DNA of 64,000 bases from Pristionchus mayeri (Eukaryota; Nematoda; Chromadorea; Rhabditida; Neodiplogasteridae). Under the pieces are notes generated by a model. That model saw only the letters and a program-made list of their open reading frames with translations. It had not been told where the DNA came from and did not search any database. Position 1 is the stretch's first letter; every line of letters begins with the position of its first letter. The stretch is taken from positions 38,204,995 through 38,268,994 of the forward strand of contig BTRK01000001.1 in the NCBI GenBank assembly GCA_036245805.1, given 5' to 3'. This document shows positions 32,201-42,500 of this stretch, one piece after another. The position numbers and the translations under genes are program-made.

Positions 32201-35200
32201 CTCGAGTTCCCAGAATAATGCAATATAATGCTGGTATTGGCCATTAAAATGCAACGTTCTTTCAACTAGAGAGCGGGACTAAAGAAATGCAGGAATTTCC
32301 GTGCCAAACATGTGCTACATTGTCACTTGTCAAACTCTACGGTGTAATCATTGTGCACGGTGATAGGATAGGGGTAGCTGCAATTGATGTGCATACTAAG
32401 TGCTGCCAAATCGGCAAGCCCCTTCCTCATTTCGTGTGCGCTCTGGCCGGTCAGGCAGAGCGAGAGAGTATGCGAAACGAAGAGAGCGTTCTCCAATTTG
32501 TCATCACTAATACGCTAAAACATCATACTGCAGGAGGAAGACTTACTTCGTGGTTCTGACGAGAATGGAATCTCTAATGTGTCCGATTACGAAATTGGGG
32601 ATGTGAAGAGGGAAGAGGTCTGGGAATATATTCATTTTACAAAATCTTTTTTAAACAAATTCTTGATTCGAATACGGTGAGTTACGGTGAGAGGGAAAGA
32701 GTGTACAGAAGCTATATTGGTATCGTTTCTCGAACGCTATACGTCAAATACAAAAAAATGTCGGTTTGCTAAAATGTTTGCAGGAACTATCAGAGGATGG
32801 CCACTTCAACGCATCTACTGCTGGTGGAAGAGCATTGAAGGCTGAAGAGGATGATGGATTCCCAATGGATGATCGAATGAATGAGGACGCCGGAGAGGAG
32901 GATAGGTTCTTACAGCACAATGAAGATCCGGAGGTTTGTTGCTGACTAGTGCGCAGTGAGGGCACTCGGTCGGATGAGACCTATGACGTCATGCTGCCCT
33001 TGATTTATCAATCTTGCTTTGATCGTCATGGTTCATCAGACCTAGTTCCGTAGTCAATGTATCAGGTTGAATCAAAAGTTTTGCACGATTTTCAAATTTT
33101 CGTTTCCATTATAACTTGTCCTTTATTTTCAAAAATATTTAATATTGTTTCATGTATTCGTTGAGGGCTTGGATACTCTTTCTATCACATATTAGTATTA
33201 CCCATACCATTTGATATTGTGGCGACATTTTAAAGTCAAAGTTACAACATTTGAGAACTGAACTACATAATTTTGGGGTCTTCACTCTATGGGCATCGAT
33301 GATAATGCAAATATCAAGGTATTGTATATTTGACAAGTGTGATGAACATGAATCATAAAATAGTGTGAAAATGGGGATCACCACAAATGGCGTTCCAGAA
33401 ACTTAGGTAATTGTTGGTCTCGCGCGAAAGGGGTTTGGTCTGAATGTGTTGCCTTCATCGCATAGCCGTAACCGTAAGTCTATCGATCTCAAATATATTT
33501 AAACTTTAAGTACCTTCCATGTTAAGCTCACAATTATTTGCGTGTGGACATGCAAGGCTTCTATTAAAAAGTGCAATATGTCATACTCAGATACTGTTAT
33601 TAGAGTGTCGAAATGACTGAACAAGCAACTCTTACTCTATCACCTTTTTAATTGGCCGAGTCAGGAGATAACTTCCTTTTGAGGAGATCGACTCGAACAA
33701 TGTACACCGAATTTCAATATTTTGGCTGTGATGACCATGATTCAAAATTTCAGAAAATATAAATTTTCTTGGAGGGGAAAAGGGAGCGTTCCAGCATTAC
33801 TTTATGTGATAAAGCCCCAAGGTAGTTTATGATAAAGCTCTTAAGATCAAGCCAGCATAATTGATTGTCGAGACAAGAACAGCGATCCATTGAGTAAAGT
33901 TAGCTCGCGAATATTGGAATTTAATGGTCTGTAAACCTTGCTAAATTGAAGCAACCACTAGATCCTACATTGCTTTAGAGAGAACTACCAACGGGCTTTT
34001 CACTTCACCACGAGAGATTATACATCGATTTTTGCTGTCAAAATAGGAGCGTGATAAACAAATGTCTATGTAAATCGAAAATTTCACATTTAACGAAACC
34101 TGCTTTTTTCGCAAACCCTCAGAGCAGGATTCGATTCGAAGTAGCAGATATATTTTACAAATAGTCCCTAAATATATGCTATCCGGTTAGGCCGGCCCGA
34201 TTAAAGTGAAGTATTTTAGGCGAGCTCAAACTTCATTGTTGAAATCGTGCAAAACTTTTGATTTAACCTAATATAATATAAAACAAAAAAGCGGTCACCC
34301 GTATTTCCATCCCTATCAGAAAGTCGAGCTAACGAATAGTGGGGGTCTTGGGCCGATATTCCGGGGTTGCATTATTTTTGAACTGGTCAATGAGGAACTC
34401 TTCTGCTGCTTGCGTTGATTGATCTGGAATGCTTTGCTATTCGCCTTTTATAGAGCACCATAATGACCGGTTCTCAAACGATGCGCAGATAGATTGATAG
34501 ATAAAAGGTGGCAGGACGTCATAGTTCTCATCCGACCTAATACCGATGCACACAACTAGAGTATGAATAAATTGAAATGTTCAGTTTCCGAGAAGAAGAG
34601 TGAAGATTGAAGAGGATGATAATGCAGAGGACGAATCAATCGATTCCTCGTCACATGATGACGATGATGAGGAGGAGGATGAACTCGAGAGCAGTGAGAG
34701 TGAAGAAGAAGAAGAAGAAGAAGAGGGGGAGCAAAGGAAGAAGCACGAATCGAGGGCGAATGAACTCAAGTGCGGAGTCTGCGGGAAGGAGTACAAATCA
34801 AAAAATGGATTGCAATATCACAAGAGAACTCGTGAGTCAACTGAGAATTCGTGTATACTCTGGTAAAAGTTTCCCAGTGGGATCCCACTGGGAAATTTTA
34901 CTGGGATCTCACTGGGAAAATCTGTTCAAGTCACTATCCCAGTGGGATCACAATGGAATTTCCCAGTGGGATTTCCCAGTTGGTACTTTGCAGGGATCCC
35001 ACTGGGAAGCTTTTGATCAGACCAGGACAATTATGAGAAAAAAGAACATTTGGAGAGCTCTGACTTCATATTCATAATTTAAAACGCCTTTGTTATGTTT
35101 AGTCTTTTTGTGAGATTCGCTAATATAACCATGAGAATGGCAAACTCTGTTCATATTATTTATTTGAAATTTAATTTTCGTTCTCAGATGACAGCGAGAA

Positions 35201-37760
35201 GAGATTTGAATGTTCAACTTGCGGACAGAAATTTACCCAGAGTTCGTCTCTTCGTAGACACGAGCAGCTGCATCTGCTGATCGGTCAGCATTTCAAAAAA
35301 ACCTAGGAAAAAACTTCTAAAAAAAAACTAAAAAACTAAAAAAAACTAAAAAAACTTCGCAAGAAATGCACTCTTCATTATGATCTTCATTATCATTATG
35401 CGTCCCTCGCCGGTGACGTCGATGAGGTGACGTCGTCGTCGATGAGAAAGTGATAAAAAATGAAGAAATTTTCCATTTCTTACGAAACCGTCCCTAATCT
35501 AACGCGAAGAAGTGCTTCATATCGGCACTAGGTAGGATGAGAACTATGGCTTGACGTGACGCCGTGACGCCGCTTTTGATGAATCAAAGGCTGCATGACG
35601 TCATCGTTCTCATCCGACGTAGTGCCGTTCATATCAGGTGACAAAAATCCCAGCGAGAAGACGCTTGCATGCACTGTCTGTGGCAGAAAATTCGCCCAGC
35701 ATGGAAACCTTCGTCGACACGAAAGCACGACGAAGGTTTCCATGCTGGGCTTTTTTTCCATTCGGTAAGCGTTTGGATTTCATCGTTTTATTTTCAAACG
35801 TCGATGATATCATGAAGATACTCATACAAAATAATAAACAAATTTATAAAAAAATGATTTATTACATTAAATCGAAAAATGCATGGAAAAATCCAAAAAT
35901 ATACAGTCAACAAATCTTGCATCTGCCTAAATTCAAAATTCAATTTTCTTTTTTTCTGTCAGGTGATGTTGACCCTCGCAAGAAGAAATTCGGATGTATA
36001 GTTTGTGGCCAAAAATTTTCCCATCGTTCAAATCTTCTTTCACATGAGAATAGCCATCTCGGCAAGTCCCACCATTTCCCAATTTACCTTTTCTTTCCTC
36101 TCAGTTAATTGACTCCATCGTGATGTGTTATTGTTTCAGATCACAATAATAGTGACAAAAAGAAATATACATGTACAACTTGTGGAAAAGTGTACAATCA
36201 TGTTAGTTCGTTGACTTCACACAAGCGCAGACATCGGGGTGAGAGACCGACTAGTTATGAAACAAGATGAAACTCCTCAAATAGTATATAATTTTAATTT
36301 TTGGCGAGCCGGATTTTGGTTTTAAACGATATATATTTTGCTTTAAATTAGGCCAAGAATTAAATATTCGGCACTTCTTTTTCGCTCCCCTTTCCTCTTT
36401 CCTTATCATTTATCACTCCCTGACTCTAGCAAAGAGATTATGTCACCAACGGAAATCAGGGAGATACGCATAGATAGAGATGAGTGGGGTAGGAGAGGAA
36501 TTGCCAAATGTTCAATCGCAGTTAACGAGGAGGCTCGACGTCCGCATAAATGCAATCAATGTGATAAACGATTCGAAAGTTCAAGCGTTTTAATCAAGCA
36601 CCGACGGATTCATTTGCGTTAGCTGCCAATTTCGAAATTATTCGTTTGAATTATATATTTACGAGTAAGGACCTATGGCCAATTATTGATTGGTATACGG
36701 TAATAGACCGATACCCTCCTGATTGCGCAATCAGGGCATACGGACACTGCGCTTTCTATATAGGTTTAAATCTATGCCCGAAGCGCGACGCGACGATACC
36801 ATGCATACAGAAGAGATATGAGAGAGATTTCGGGCTCTGTTGAACGTTAAGAATGTTTACAGCAAATGAGGAAAAGGAGACATTCAAGTGTGATGCTTGC
36901 GGCAAGAGTTTCGCATGGAAACAGTCACTAAATTATCATGAGAAGGCCCATCGCGGTGTGTGAACGTTGACATTGTATTAGTAGTTTTTGAAATCCAAAA
37001 ACAACCACAGTCAGATCAGTTTTTTTTCACTTTTCAGGCATCATGGACTATGAATGCGATATTTGTGGCAAGAAATTCATAAATAATTGTTCATTGAAAA
37101 GGCACAAGGACAACAATCCCGGTGTGTGAATGTTTCTACCATAGGTGGGCACCATTGCCTCCAGAGGCAATACCCCCCCCCCCCCGGTTTTAAAAACCTC
37201 AGAGGCAACCCCTGCCCACCTATGGTTTCGAAATTGATTTTTCCGAGATTGAGCACGCACTGCATAAAAAATTTGCAAATACAAGTATTGTTAAAATCAT
37301 TCCAAATCAGCAGCCGTTATTATTCTTTTCAGACATTAAAGATAGGCCTAAAGCGGAACATGAATGCGGCATTTGTGGCCAAAAATTCACACAAAGATGT
37401 TCGCTCAAAAGGCATGAGAAGAAGTTCCATCTTGGTGAGGCTTGAATTTAACCTAATTAAAAATAAAGAGTATAGATACAAAAGGATTAATAATGACGAA
37501 ATAACCATACAATTGTATTTCGGTAGTACTATATGTATTCCAGTAGAAATAGTGTACTGGAATACATAATATGTTATATATATGAGAAAACGTGAGCAAA
37601 GTATGAAAAAAATCCTTTTTAAAAGCGATCTCGACATTTTGAGGGAGGAGAGGAGACGCGCGAGGGCAAGAAAGACATCTCGGAACATGAATCAAATAAC
37701 GGAGCTTGGTCCGACGATTTCGAATCGGAAGAGGAAGATGAAGAGATGCATGAAGCCTAA
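23971..37760 (+). CDS. C2H2 zinc-finger protein, one finger per exon, acidic/coiled-coil N-terminus
   Basis: Probable DNA-binding nuclear protein. N-terminal exons: 23,971-24,060 (tentative), 28,781-28,828, 28,877-28,947, 29,205-29,316 (helical, charged), 32,534-32,617, 32,784-32,933 (acidic), 34,585-34,831 (poly-Glu/Asp, then finger 1). Finger exons: 35,188-35,283, 35,638-35,764, 35,963-36,061, 36,140-36,238, 36,522-36,617, 36,863-36,955, 37,038-37,121, 37,333-37,434. Finger-exon junctions are nearly all phase 1, so exons can be skipped without frame loss. One intron (after 36,061) appears to be GC-AG. The finger at 35,638 is broken by a hairpin, and that at 37,038 has Asn in place of the last His. 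The last exon is uncertain: an acidic stretch ends at the stop at 37,758-37,760, but its acceptor is poor. Reading on at 36,618 instead would stop at 36,620. Confidence 0.75.
25212..25330. mobile_element. MITE-B copy 3
   Basis: Long near-perfect palindrome: GTGATGCCAAATCGGCGCG and its complement at the far end enclose the GCTCTCCTCGTTTCACACGC core. It is one of the best-preserved members. Confidence 0.85.
25647..25735. mobile_element. MITE-B copy 4
   Basis: Arms GGTCTTACTCTCTTCAGTTT and the complementary GGAGGGAGTCAGACC around a TCTCTCGTCGGTCAGA core. Confidence 0.75.
25978..26048. mobile_element. MITE-B copy 5
   Basis: CTGACTCTCCTCAATCTGC pairs imperfectly with GAGAAATCGAGAGACC; the core GTCTGACGGACGAGAGAG is present. 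Confidence 0.65.
26226..26278. repeat. (GA)n microsatellite
   Basis: About 26 uninterrupted GA units directly abut the left end of the TTAA palindrome P1. Confidence 0.95.
26284..27867. mobile_element. Giant palindromic TTAA element P1, 1.58 kb
   Basis: The left half is repeated inverted in the right half across the element (centre near 27,080), with the ends AGACCCTCCACGAGAGAAC and GGAGGGTCTC. TTAA flanks both sides (26,280-26,283 and 27,868-27,871). It has no intact coding frame; ORFs seen in either half are mirror copies. It shares ends and much internal sequence with P2 at 42.6-44.1 kb. Located in a long zinc-finger-gene intron. Confidence 0.9.
28563..28650. mobile_element. MITE-B copy 6, degenerate
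   Basis: CACTCCTCATTTCCGATACT and GACAAATGAGGCTTGCGAG are the decayed arms; the core GTCTCCCTGGCCTGTGAGAG is divergent. Confidence 0.55.
29492..31360. mobile_element. Giant palindromic TTAA element P3, 1.87 kb
   Basis: Near-perfect inverted halves meet near 30,420. The ends AACGCGTTCTC and GAGAACGCGTT are flanked by TTAA on both sides (29,488-29,491 and 31,361-31,364). Pairs of predicted ORFs such as 30,067-30,276 (+) and 30,566-30,775 (-) are the same sequence read from each arm, which confirms the palindrome rather than real genes. Its sequence differs from P1/P2. It lies in the zinc-finger-gene intron between 29,316 and 32,534. Confidence 0.9.
31456..31821. mobile_element. MITE with ATTCCGC-rich sequence and 20-bp inverted ends
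   Basis: The left end GGTTGTCTATGCGGAATTC matches the complement of the right end, ATTCCGTATAGACAATCC. The interior is unusually full of ATTCCGCA and TGCGGAAT words on both strands. About 365 bp, non-coding, in a zinc-finger-gene intron. Confidence 0.75.
32022..32072. mobile_element. MITE-B copy 7, partial
   Basis: Only the core and right part are clear: GTGCGCTCTCGTCGGCAGA and AGAGAGCACGCAAAATAG. Confidence 0.5.
32405..32508. mobile_element. MITE-B copy 8
   Basis: GCCAAATCGGCAAGCCC at the left and CTCCAATTTGTCATCAC at the right resemble copy 3 ends, enclosing CTCATTTCGTGTGCGCTCT and GTATGCGAAACGAAGAGAG arms. Confidence 0.7.
32960..33049. mobile_element. MITE-A copy 1
   Basis: Palindrome with ends GGCACTCGGTCGGATGA and TCATCAGACCTAGTTCC and inner ATGACGTCATG, clearly related to the perfect copy at 52,128. 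Confidence 0.75.
33062..34271. mobile_element. Mariner relic, TA-flanked, 1.2 kb
   Basis: Inverted ends TCAGGTTGAATCAAAAGTTT and complement at 34,240-34,271, both next to TA. Internal frames are broken. Ends are close to those of the relic at 62,457, indicating related subfamilies. Lies in a zinc-finger-gene intron beside MITE-A copy 1. Confidence 0.8.
34503..34549. mobile_element. MITE-A half copy
   Basis: GACGTCATAGTTCTCATC followed by CGACCTAATACC is the right half of the family; no matching left half is nearby. Confidence 0.6.
34868..35010. repeat. Cluster of TTCCCAGTGGGAT words on both strands
   Basis: About eight copies of CCCAGTGGGAT or its complement ATCCCACTGGG occur in 140 bp, including head-to-head palindromes. 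It sits in the intron right after zinc-finger exon 34,585-34,831. Confidence 0.85.
35524..35626. mobile_element. MITE-A copy inserted next to a splice acceptor
   Basis: Ends GGCACTAGG and GTAGTGCC, inner GACGTCATCGTTCTCATC. Eight-base duplication TTCATATC at 35,516-35,523 and 35,628-35,635. The right-hand duplicate is directly followed by AG, the acceptor of the finger exon that begins at 35,638. Confidence 0.85.
35694..35750. repeat. Perfect 23-bp inverted repeat (hairpin) inside a zinc-finger exon
   Basis: Arms at 35,694-35,716 and 35,728-35,750 are perfect complements separated by 11 bases. The left arm is normal finger coding sequence; the right arm replaces the segment that should encode the final histidine. 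Confidence 0.95.
37139..37224. mobile_element. Short hAT-like MITE (CATAGGTGGGCA ends)
   Basis: CATAGGTGGGCACCATTGCC pairs with GGCAACCCCTGCCCACCTATG around a C-tract. Flanking GTTTCTAC and GTTTCGAA may be a decayed eight-base duplication. Lies in a zinc-finger-gene intron. Confidence 0.7.
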
Positions 37761-37817
37761 ACCTAAGCCAGTCAGAAAATACTTCAATGTCTACTAATCA
37801 TTAATTTATCATTTACG

Positions 37818-38745
37818 TACTAAACGTGGTTGACTGACATTCCCTTCGGAACTTCATCAAAAACGCTTCCCAACCTGCTCTCACTCCCCGCAGCGTGAGC
37901 GTTGCGAAAGGCTCGTGAGGCCGAGGGCGATCCGAAAAATTTGGAATGGGGCGAAGCCCCATTCCATCTTTTTCGGATCGCTCGAGGCCTCACGATCCTT
38001 TTACAACGTTTTAAGCAGGCTCTCACCAGTCGCTTACAATTGTATTTTCATGCATAAAACTGGTACTAAACGTGGTTGACTGACATTCCCTTCGGAACTT
38101 CATCAAAAATGCTTCCCAACCTGCTCTCACTCCCCGCAGCGTGAGCGTTGTGAAAGGCTCGTGAGGCCGAGGGCGATCCGAAAAAGTTGGAATGGGGCGA
38201 AGCCCCATTCCAACTTTTTCGGATCGCTCGAGGCCTCACGATCCTTTTACAACGTTTTAAGCAGGCTCTCACCAGTCGCTTACAATTGTATTTTCATGCA
38301 TAAAACTGGTACTAAACGTGGTTGACTGACATTCCCTGCGGAACTTCATCAAAAACGCTTCCCAACCTGCTCTCACTCCCCGCAGCGTGAGCGTTGTGAA
38401 AGGATCGTGAGGCCGAGGGCGATCCGAAAAATTTGGAATGGGGCGAAGCCCCATTCCAACTTTTTCGGATCGCTCGGGGCCTCACGAGCCTTTTACAACG
38501 TTTTAAGCAGGCTCTCACCAGTCGCTTACAATTGTATTTCCATGCATAAAACTGGTACTAAACTTGGTTGACTGATATCAACTGCGTAGTTTAATCAAAA
38601 ATACTTCCCAACCTGCTCTCACTCCCCGTAGCGTGAGCGTTGTGAAAGGCTCGTGAGGCGAAGCCCCATTCCAACTTTTTCGGATCGCCCGAGGCCTCAC
38701 GAGCCTTTTACAACGTTTTAAGCAGGCTCTCAACAGTTACGTCCA
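37818..38745. repeat. Tandem array, 246-bp unit, about 3.8 copies, each unit foldback
   Basis: Units start at 37,818, 38,064, 38,310 and 38,556 (last one shorter). Within each unit the left half (AACCTGCTCTCAC, GTTGTGAAAGG, GATCCGAAAAA) is repeated inverted in the right half, centred on GGGGCGAAGCCCC. The last unit lacks part of the central stem. ORFs here repeat every 246 bp and are not genes. Confidence 0.95.
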
Positions 38746-39508
38746 TTTTTTATCCTTAACACACAACCCCGCGTAACGTAGCGACCGAAGGTCGCTAGTT
38801 GTCCCTAGAAGATATCATCGTATCGTTTCTTTCGCGGATTGGGCATAGAAGTCATTGGTGTTTCAACTCTCCCCTCCCTCATTCCCGAATTGGCATGTAT
38901 GCGACACAAATATGAACATCCTCTTTCTTCAAACCATCTCTCTCCCATCACATTCCGCACTTGATTCCCTGTGAAGTTCGACGCAGACATCAAATAAAGG
39001 CACAACAAGTATTTATTCTCGCGAACCGTGCAATCATTAGTAAACAACGTGAGAAATACGGTAATATTCTACGCAAACAATCGATAGTAGATCAAGAAAC
39101 GCTAAACCCAGTCGGTGAACCTGTGATGTAAAACAATACTTGATGACGAATATAAACGGGAGTTAGGGTACTACGCCTGCTCCCCTCCCCACCTGAGCAT
39201 TTCGAAATGATAAGTGAGGGATGCGTAGCGAGGCCTGGTATTGCAAATGCAAGTACAAACGAGAGGCAAAAAGGGAAGAATCACACGGGGAATTCACAAG
39301 AACGATGAAACAGGGCCACACTATACACAGACTAGACTAGAAGATGAGGTCACTTATCGGATTGCTGTCACACTACATATCAATTCCCTCCTACACCCAG
39401 GGGTTGTGTGACCAAAAATCAGAGAGGGATACCTATACAACAGTAGGTCAGAAGAGGGGGCGACCAGTAGTTAAAGAAGTCCCAAAGGGAGATCAAAGAT
39501 CACTTGGT
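38746..39508. other. Region downstream of the LAP1-like gene, no clear gene
   Basis: Contains the likely 3' UTR of the minus-strand gene ending at 39,509 and a short palindrome GCGACCGAAGGTCGC near 38,780. An 80-codon minus frame (38,805-39,047) has no recognisable domain. Confidence 0.4.
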
Positions 39509-42500
39509 CTACGGCCAGTCGAGGCACACTGTGAACTGGAGCACTCGCGAGATGACGGGCGCGACGTTGTCGACGTTGCCTCCAGAAGCCAGCCACGATG
39601 ACGTCAGTGTTCTGAAATGTACAGAATGATCGGAGATCAACAACAAAATGGACTGTTAGCCCTCGGGTTTCGGATAGTGCCCGTCATACTTCTGACATTT
39701 TTAGAGGATCAGTTCATGTATACCTTGCCGGTTTTGTGGCTGAAGTGGGCGCAATCCCTAATTTCGAGACGCATGGGTGGTACCCGCAAAGATGCGCTCG
39801 TTTGGTACCAAGGTTTGAGTCGCAATCGAGATGGACGAGATCATGCTAAACCGCATCGACTAGGGATGGCTTGCCAATAACTGTCTCTTCTCATTTGACA
39901 TATACTTTCACAACTCAGATGGCGAAAGAGCACGCTGATCGGCACTAGGTCTAATGATCACCTGCCGGATGATAACCAAAAAAGGAATCCTTCCGGAAGA
40001 ATTTTCACAGAAGCATTTTTGGCCTACTGTGACAGTTCTATAGAAGGATCCATTTTTTGGTTGTCATCCGATCTGTTCATTCGACCTAGTGCCCGTTGTT
40101 CCTAGTATCAATATATCAAAGATCAAAGACCACACCTCGTGATGGCGTCGTCGCACGAGAGCCCTTTCAGAGAATCGTCTCGACTCACCTGCAAAAGCAA
40201 TTTGTGGCTACTCTCCTGCATGATATTTCTCCAACTTTCTGAAATCTTCATGGATTACTGGCCACCCCCCACCCCCTCATTATTCTCCTTTTCTTCTCCC
40301 TCTTCTAGGCAACCTTCTTCTTCTAAGGAAAGGGCACTTCTTCTACTCCACTCATTTCTAAGTGTATCCCAAATTTTCGAAAGCACTACCGCTCAGTAGG
40401 AGGGAGGGATTGGAAATGATACGTGGCTAGGGGAGGGGGGAGGGGTGGCCAGCAAAACATAAGTGCCCATCTTTGAGCGGGGATGTATCGTTTTCGAACT
40501 GGCCATTCAAGAACTTTTTTTAAGACTCAATGATAAATTTGGGATACTTTTTTCACCCGGCAAGTTCTAAAATTACCAGTTCTATTGGGGTGTCCGGAAA
40601 GTTCGTTCATTTTTCTATTTCATTTATTTCAACAACGATTAAGCTTTATTAGTAATGACAGCATATCTTTCACATTGCCTCTACCTGACTTCATCGAATG
40701 GACATAGTCATGAGCCCTCTGTTCTTGAATCCGAAATGCTTCAAGACTCTAAATTCTGACAATTCTCGCACCACATCAATTCGATTCTTAAACTTCACTG
40801 CCTTGCATTGTATAGTTGAAGAGCGGAAAAGGTGGCGATAGCATGGCTAGGTATCCTCAGTTTACGATAGAAGAGGAAGACTTTGAATATTCCTTTCAGC
40901 TATTGAAATTCGTCCCAAATTCGTGAGATGAGGGCTCACACTGTCAATCATATAACTTTATTTTCCCTCGCACAAGAGTCTGCGAGGAAATCTAATGGCG
41001 ACCACTCCATGTTTGTTAGAGCTTATGTCGGCAGTAATGATAGTGTCATGAGTGATGATCTCCAAGCGCATCCAACCCAGCACAAATAAGAATAAGTCGC
41101 ATGTTTCCAACTTTCCGAGATATTTCGTATTTGAAACGGACTTGAGCGTATTATCGGAACCAAAATACAGTAGTCTCTTCGCAGGGGTAATGTACGTGAG
41201 CCAATGCTCATCCATTGTGATGATGGAAATTATCCAACGACAATTCGATCTACGATGGAACAATTCCCAACAGTCATTTATCAAAACTGCTCACAAATCA
41301 TGGCGATACTGGATGATATTAACACGTGTAGAAACTAGGAGACTTATCCAATCCATTTACCATTCGATGTCAGTATACTACCAATTAATGTGTATTACCT
41401 GCACTATGTACCAGGAGCATTGGACCTCGCAATAGCTTTTTATGATGAGATCAACGAACTTTCCGGACACCCCAATAGAATGATACAGGCCCCTTTGAGC
41501 CCTACGGATCGGTGAAGGGGGACATGGGGGGATGAGTAGTTCACACGGAATCACTAGACCCCCGCTGATTGTTGTCTTGAGATGGCAAAATTTTCTTGAA
41601 AAAAAGACACTTTGTCAAATTTAGATAAAGAAATTTCCACAAAACCCTTTGTTCAAATATTGGCAGTGTTCATTTCTGAAAAGAAAGTCTGTGAACTCTT
41701 TTTTTTTAATTTTTTAAATTTTTATTTTTTTTGCAGCCACTTCAAGCGATTTTACAGTCGTCCGAGACGATTACGCTTGGTGGTGTAGTGCGGTGAGGCC
41801 GACTACTGTTTGGACTACGTATCCCTGCTGTCCAAGGTGCTTCTAGGGAACGATACATTTCGCGACCGGGGTCACTACCAATTAACCGACCCCGGGGGGA
41901 TGGAGGGCTTGGTCTGCCTCGGCGGGGGATCGAACTCAGGAACTATTTAGTCTTTAGGAACTCTTTAGTGAACTCTTTAGTCCAGATGAAATAAAAATTC
42001 ATCACCACCCGTGTTTCTCATGCTTCACTGATTCTATGTTCATTGACACTCGCGGATTCATTATTTTCTTTCAATTCTAATGAAATAGGTATGGCAAGAT
42101 ATCGAATTCCATAAATTATTTTTAAAAAATTATATTTCGAAAAACAATCGATACCTGCAGCCAGATGAACGGGCGCGAGGTCGCGATGTGGTCGGCGTCA
42201 GCGAACGTGTGCAGCACCTGCAGCAATCATGATTAGGGAACATGCGTGGGCAGAGATTGCTTCAGAGATGGTTTCAACATCCGGTAGGGCGCACACATTA
42301 GTTCATGAACAAAACCAGCAGGGTTTACATAAAAAAGGTACGCTAAAATGGGAAGAAGCGTGATGGGCACTGTGTCCGAAAACCGGGAGCGTCTAGCAAC
42401 TAGCAGCAATGGTGCCCACGTTTGTTTGGGAACCAAACATCTAACGTCAGCACTCCAAAATCAGGCAATTGTTCGAGATATTGGCTATGGCAATCCAAGT

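Noticed and set aside
37820..38518. Repeated 61-68-codon minus-strand ORFs
   Set aside because: They recur every 246 bp with the satellite unit and overlap its stem.
37818..38745. CRISPR-like array
   Set aside because: Units are contiguous 246-bp tandem repeats without unique spacers, in a eukaryotic setting.
38805..39047. 80-codon minus-strand ORF near the LAP1-like gene 3' end
   Set aside because: No domain, no splice context; probably 3' UTR or chance.
39617..39880. 87-codon plus-strand ORF with hydrophobic stretch
   Set aside because: Lies antisense in an intron of the LAP1-like gene and has no support.
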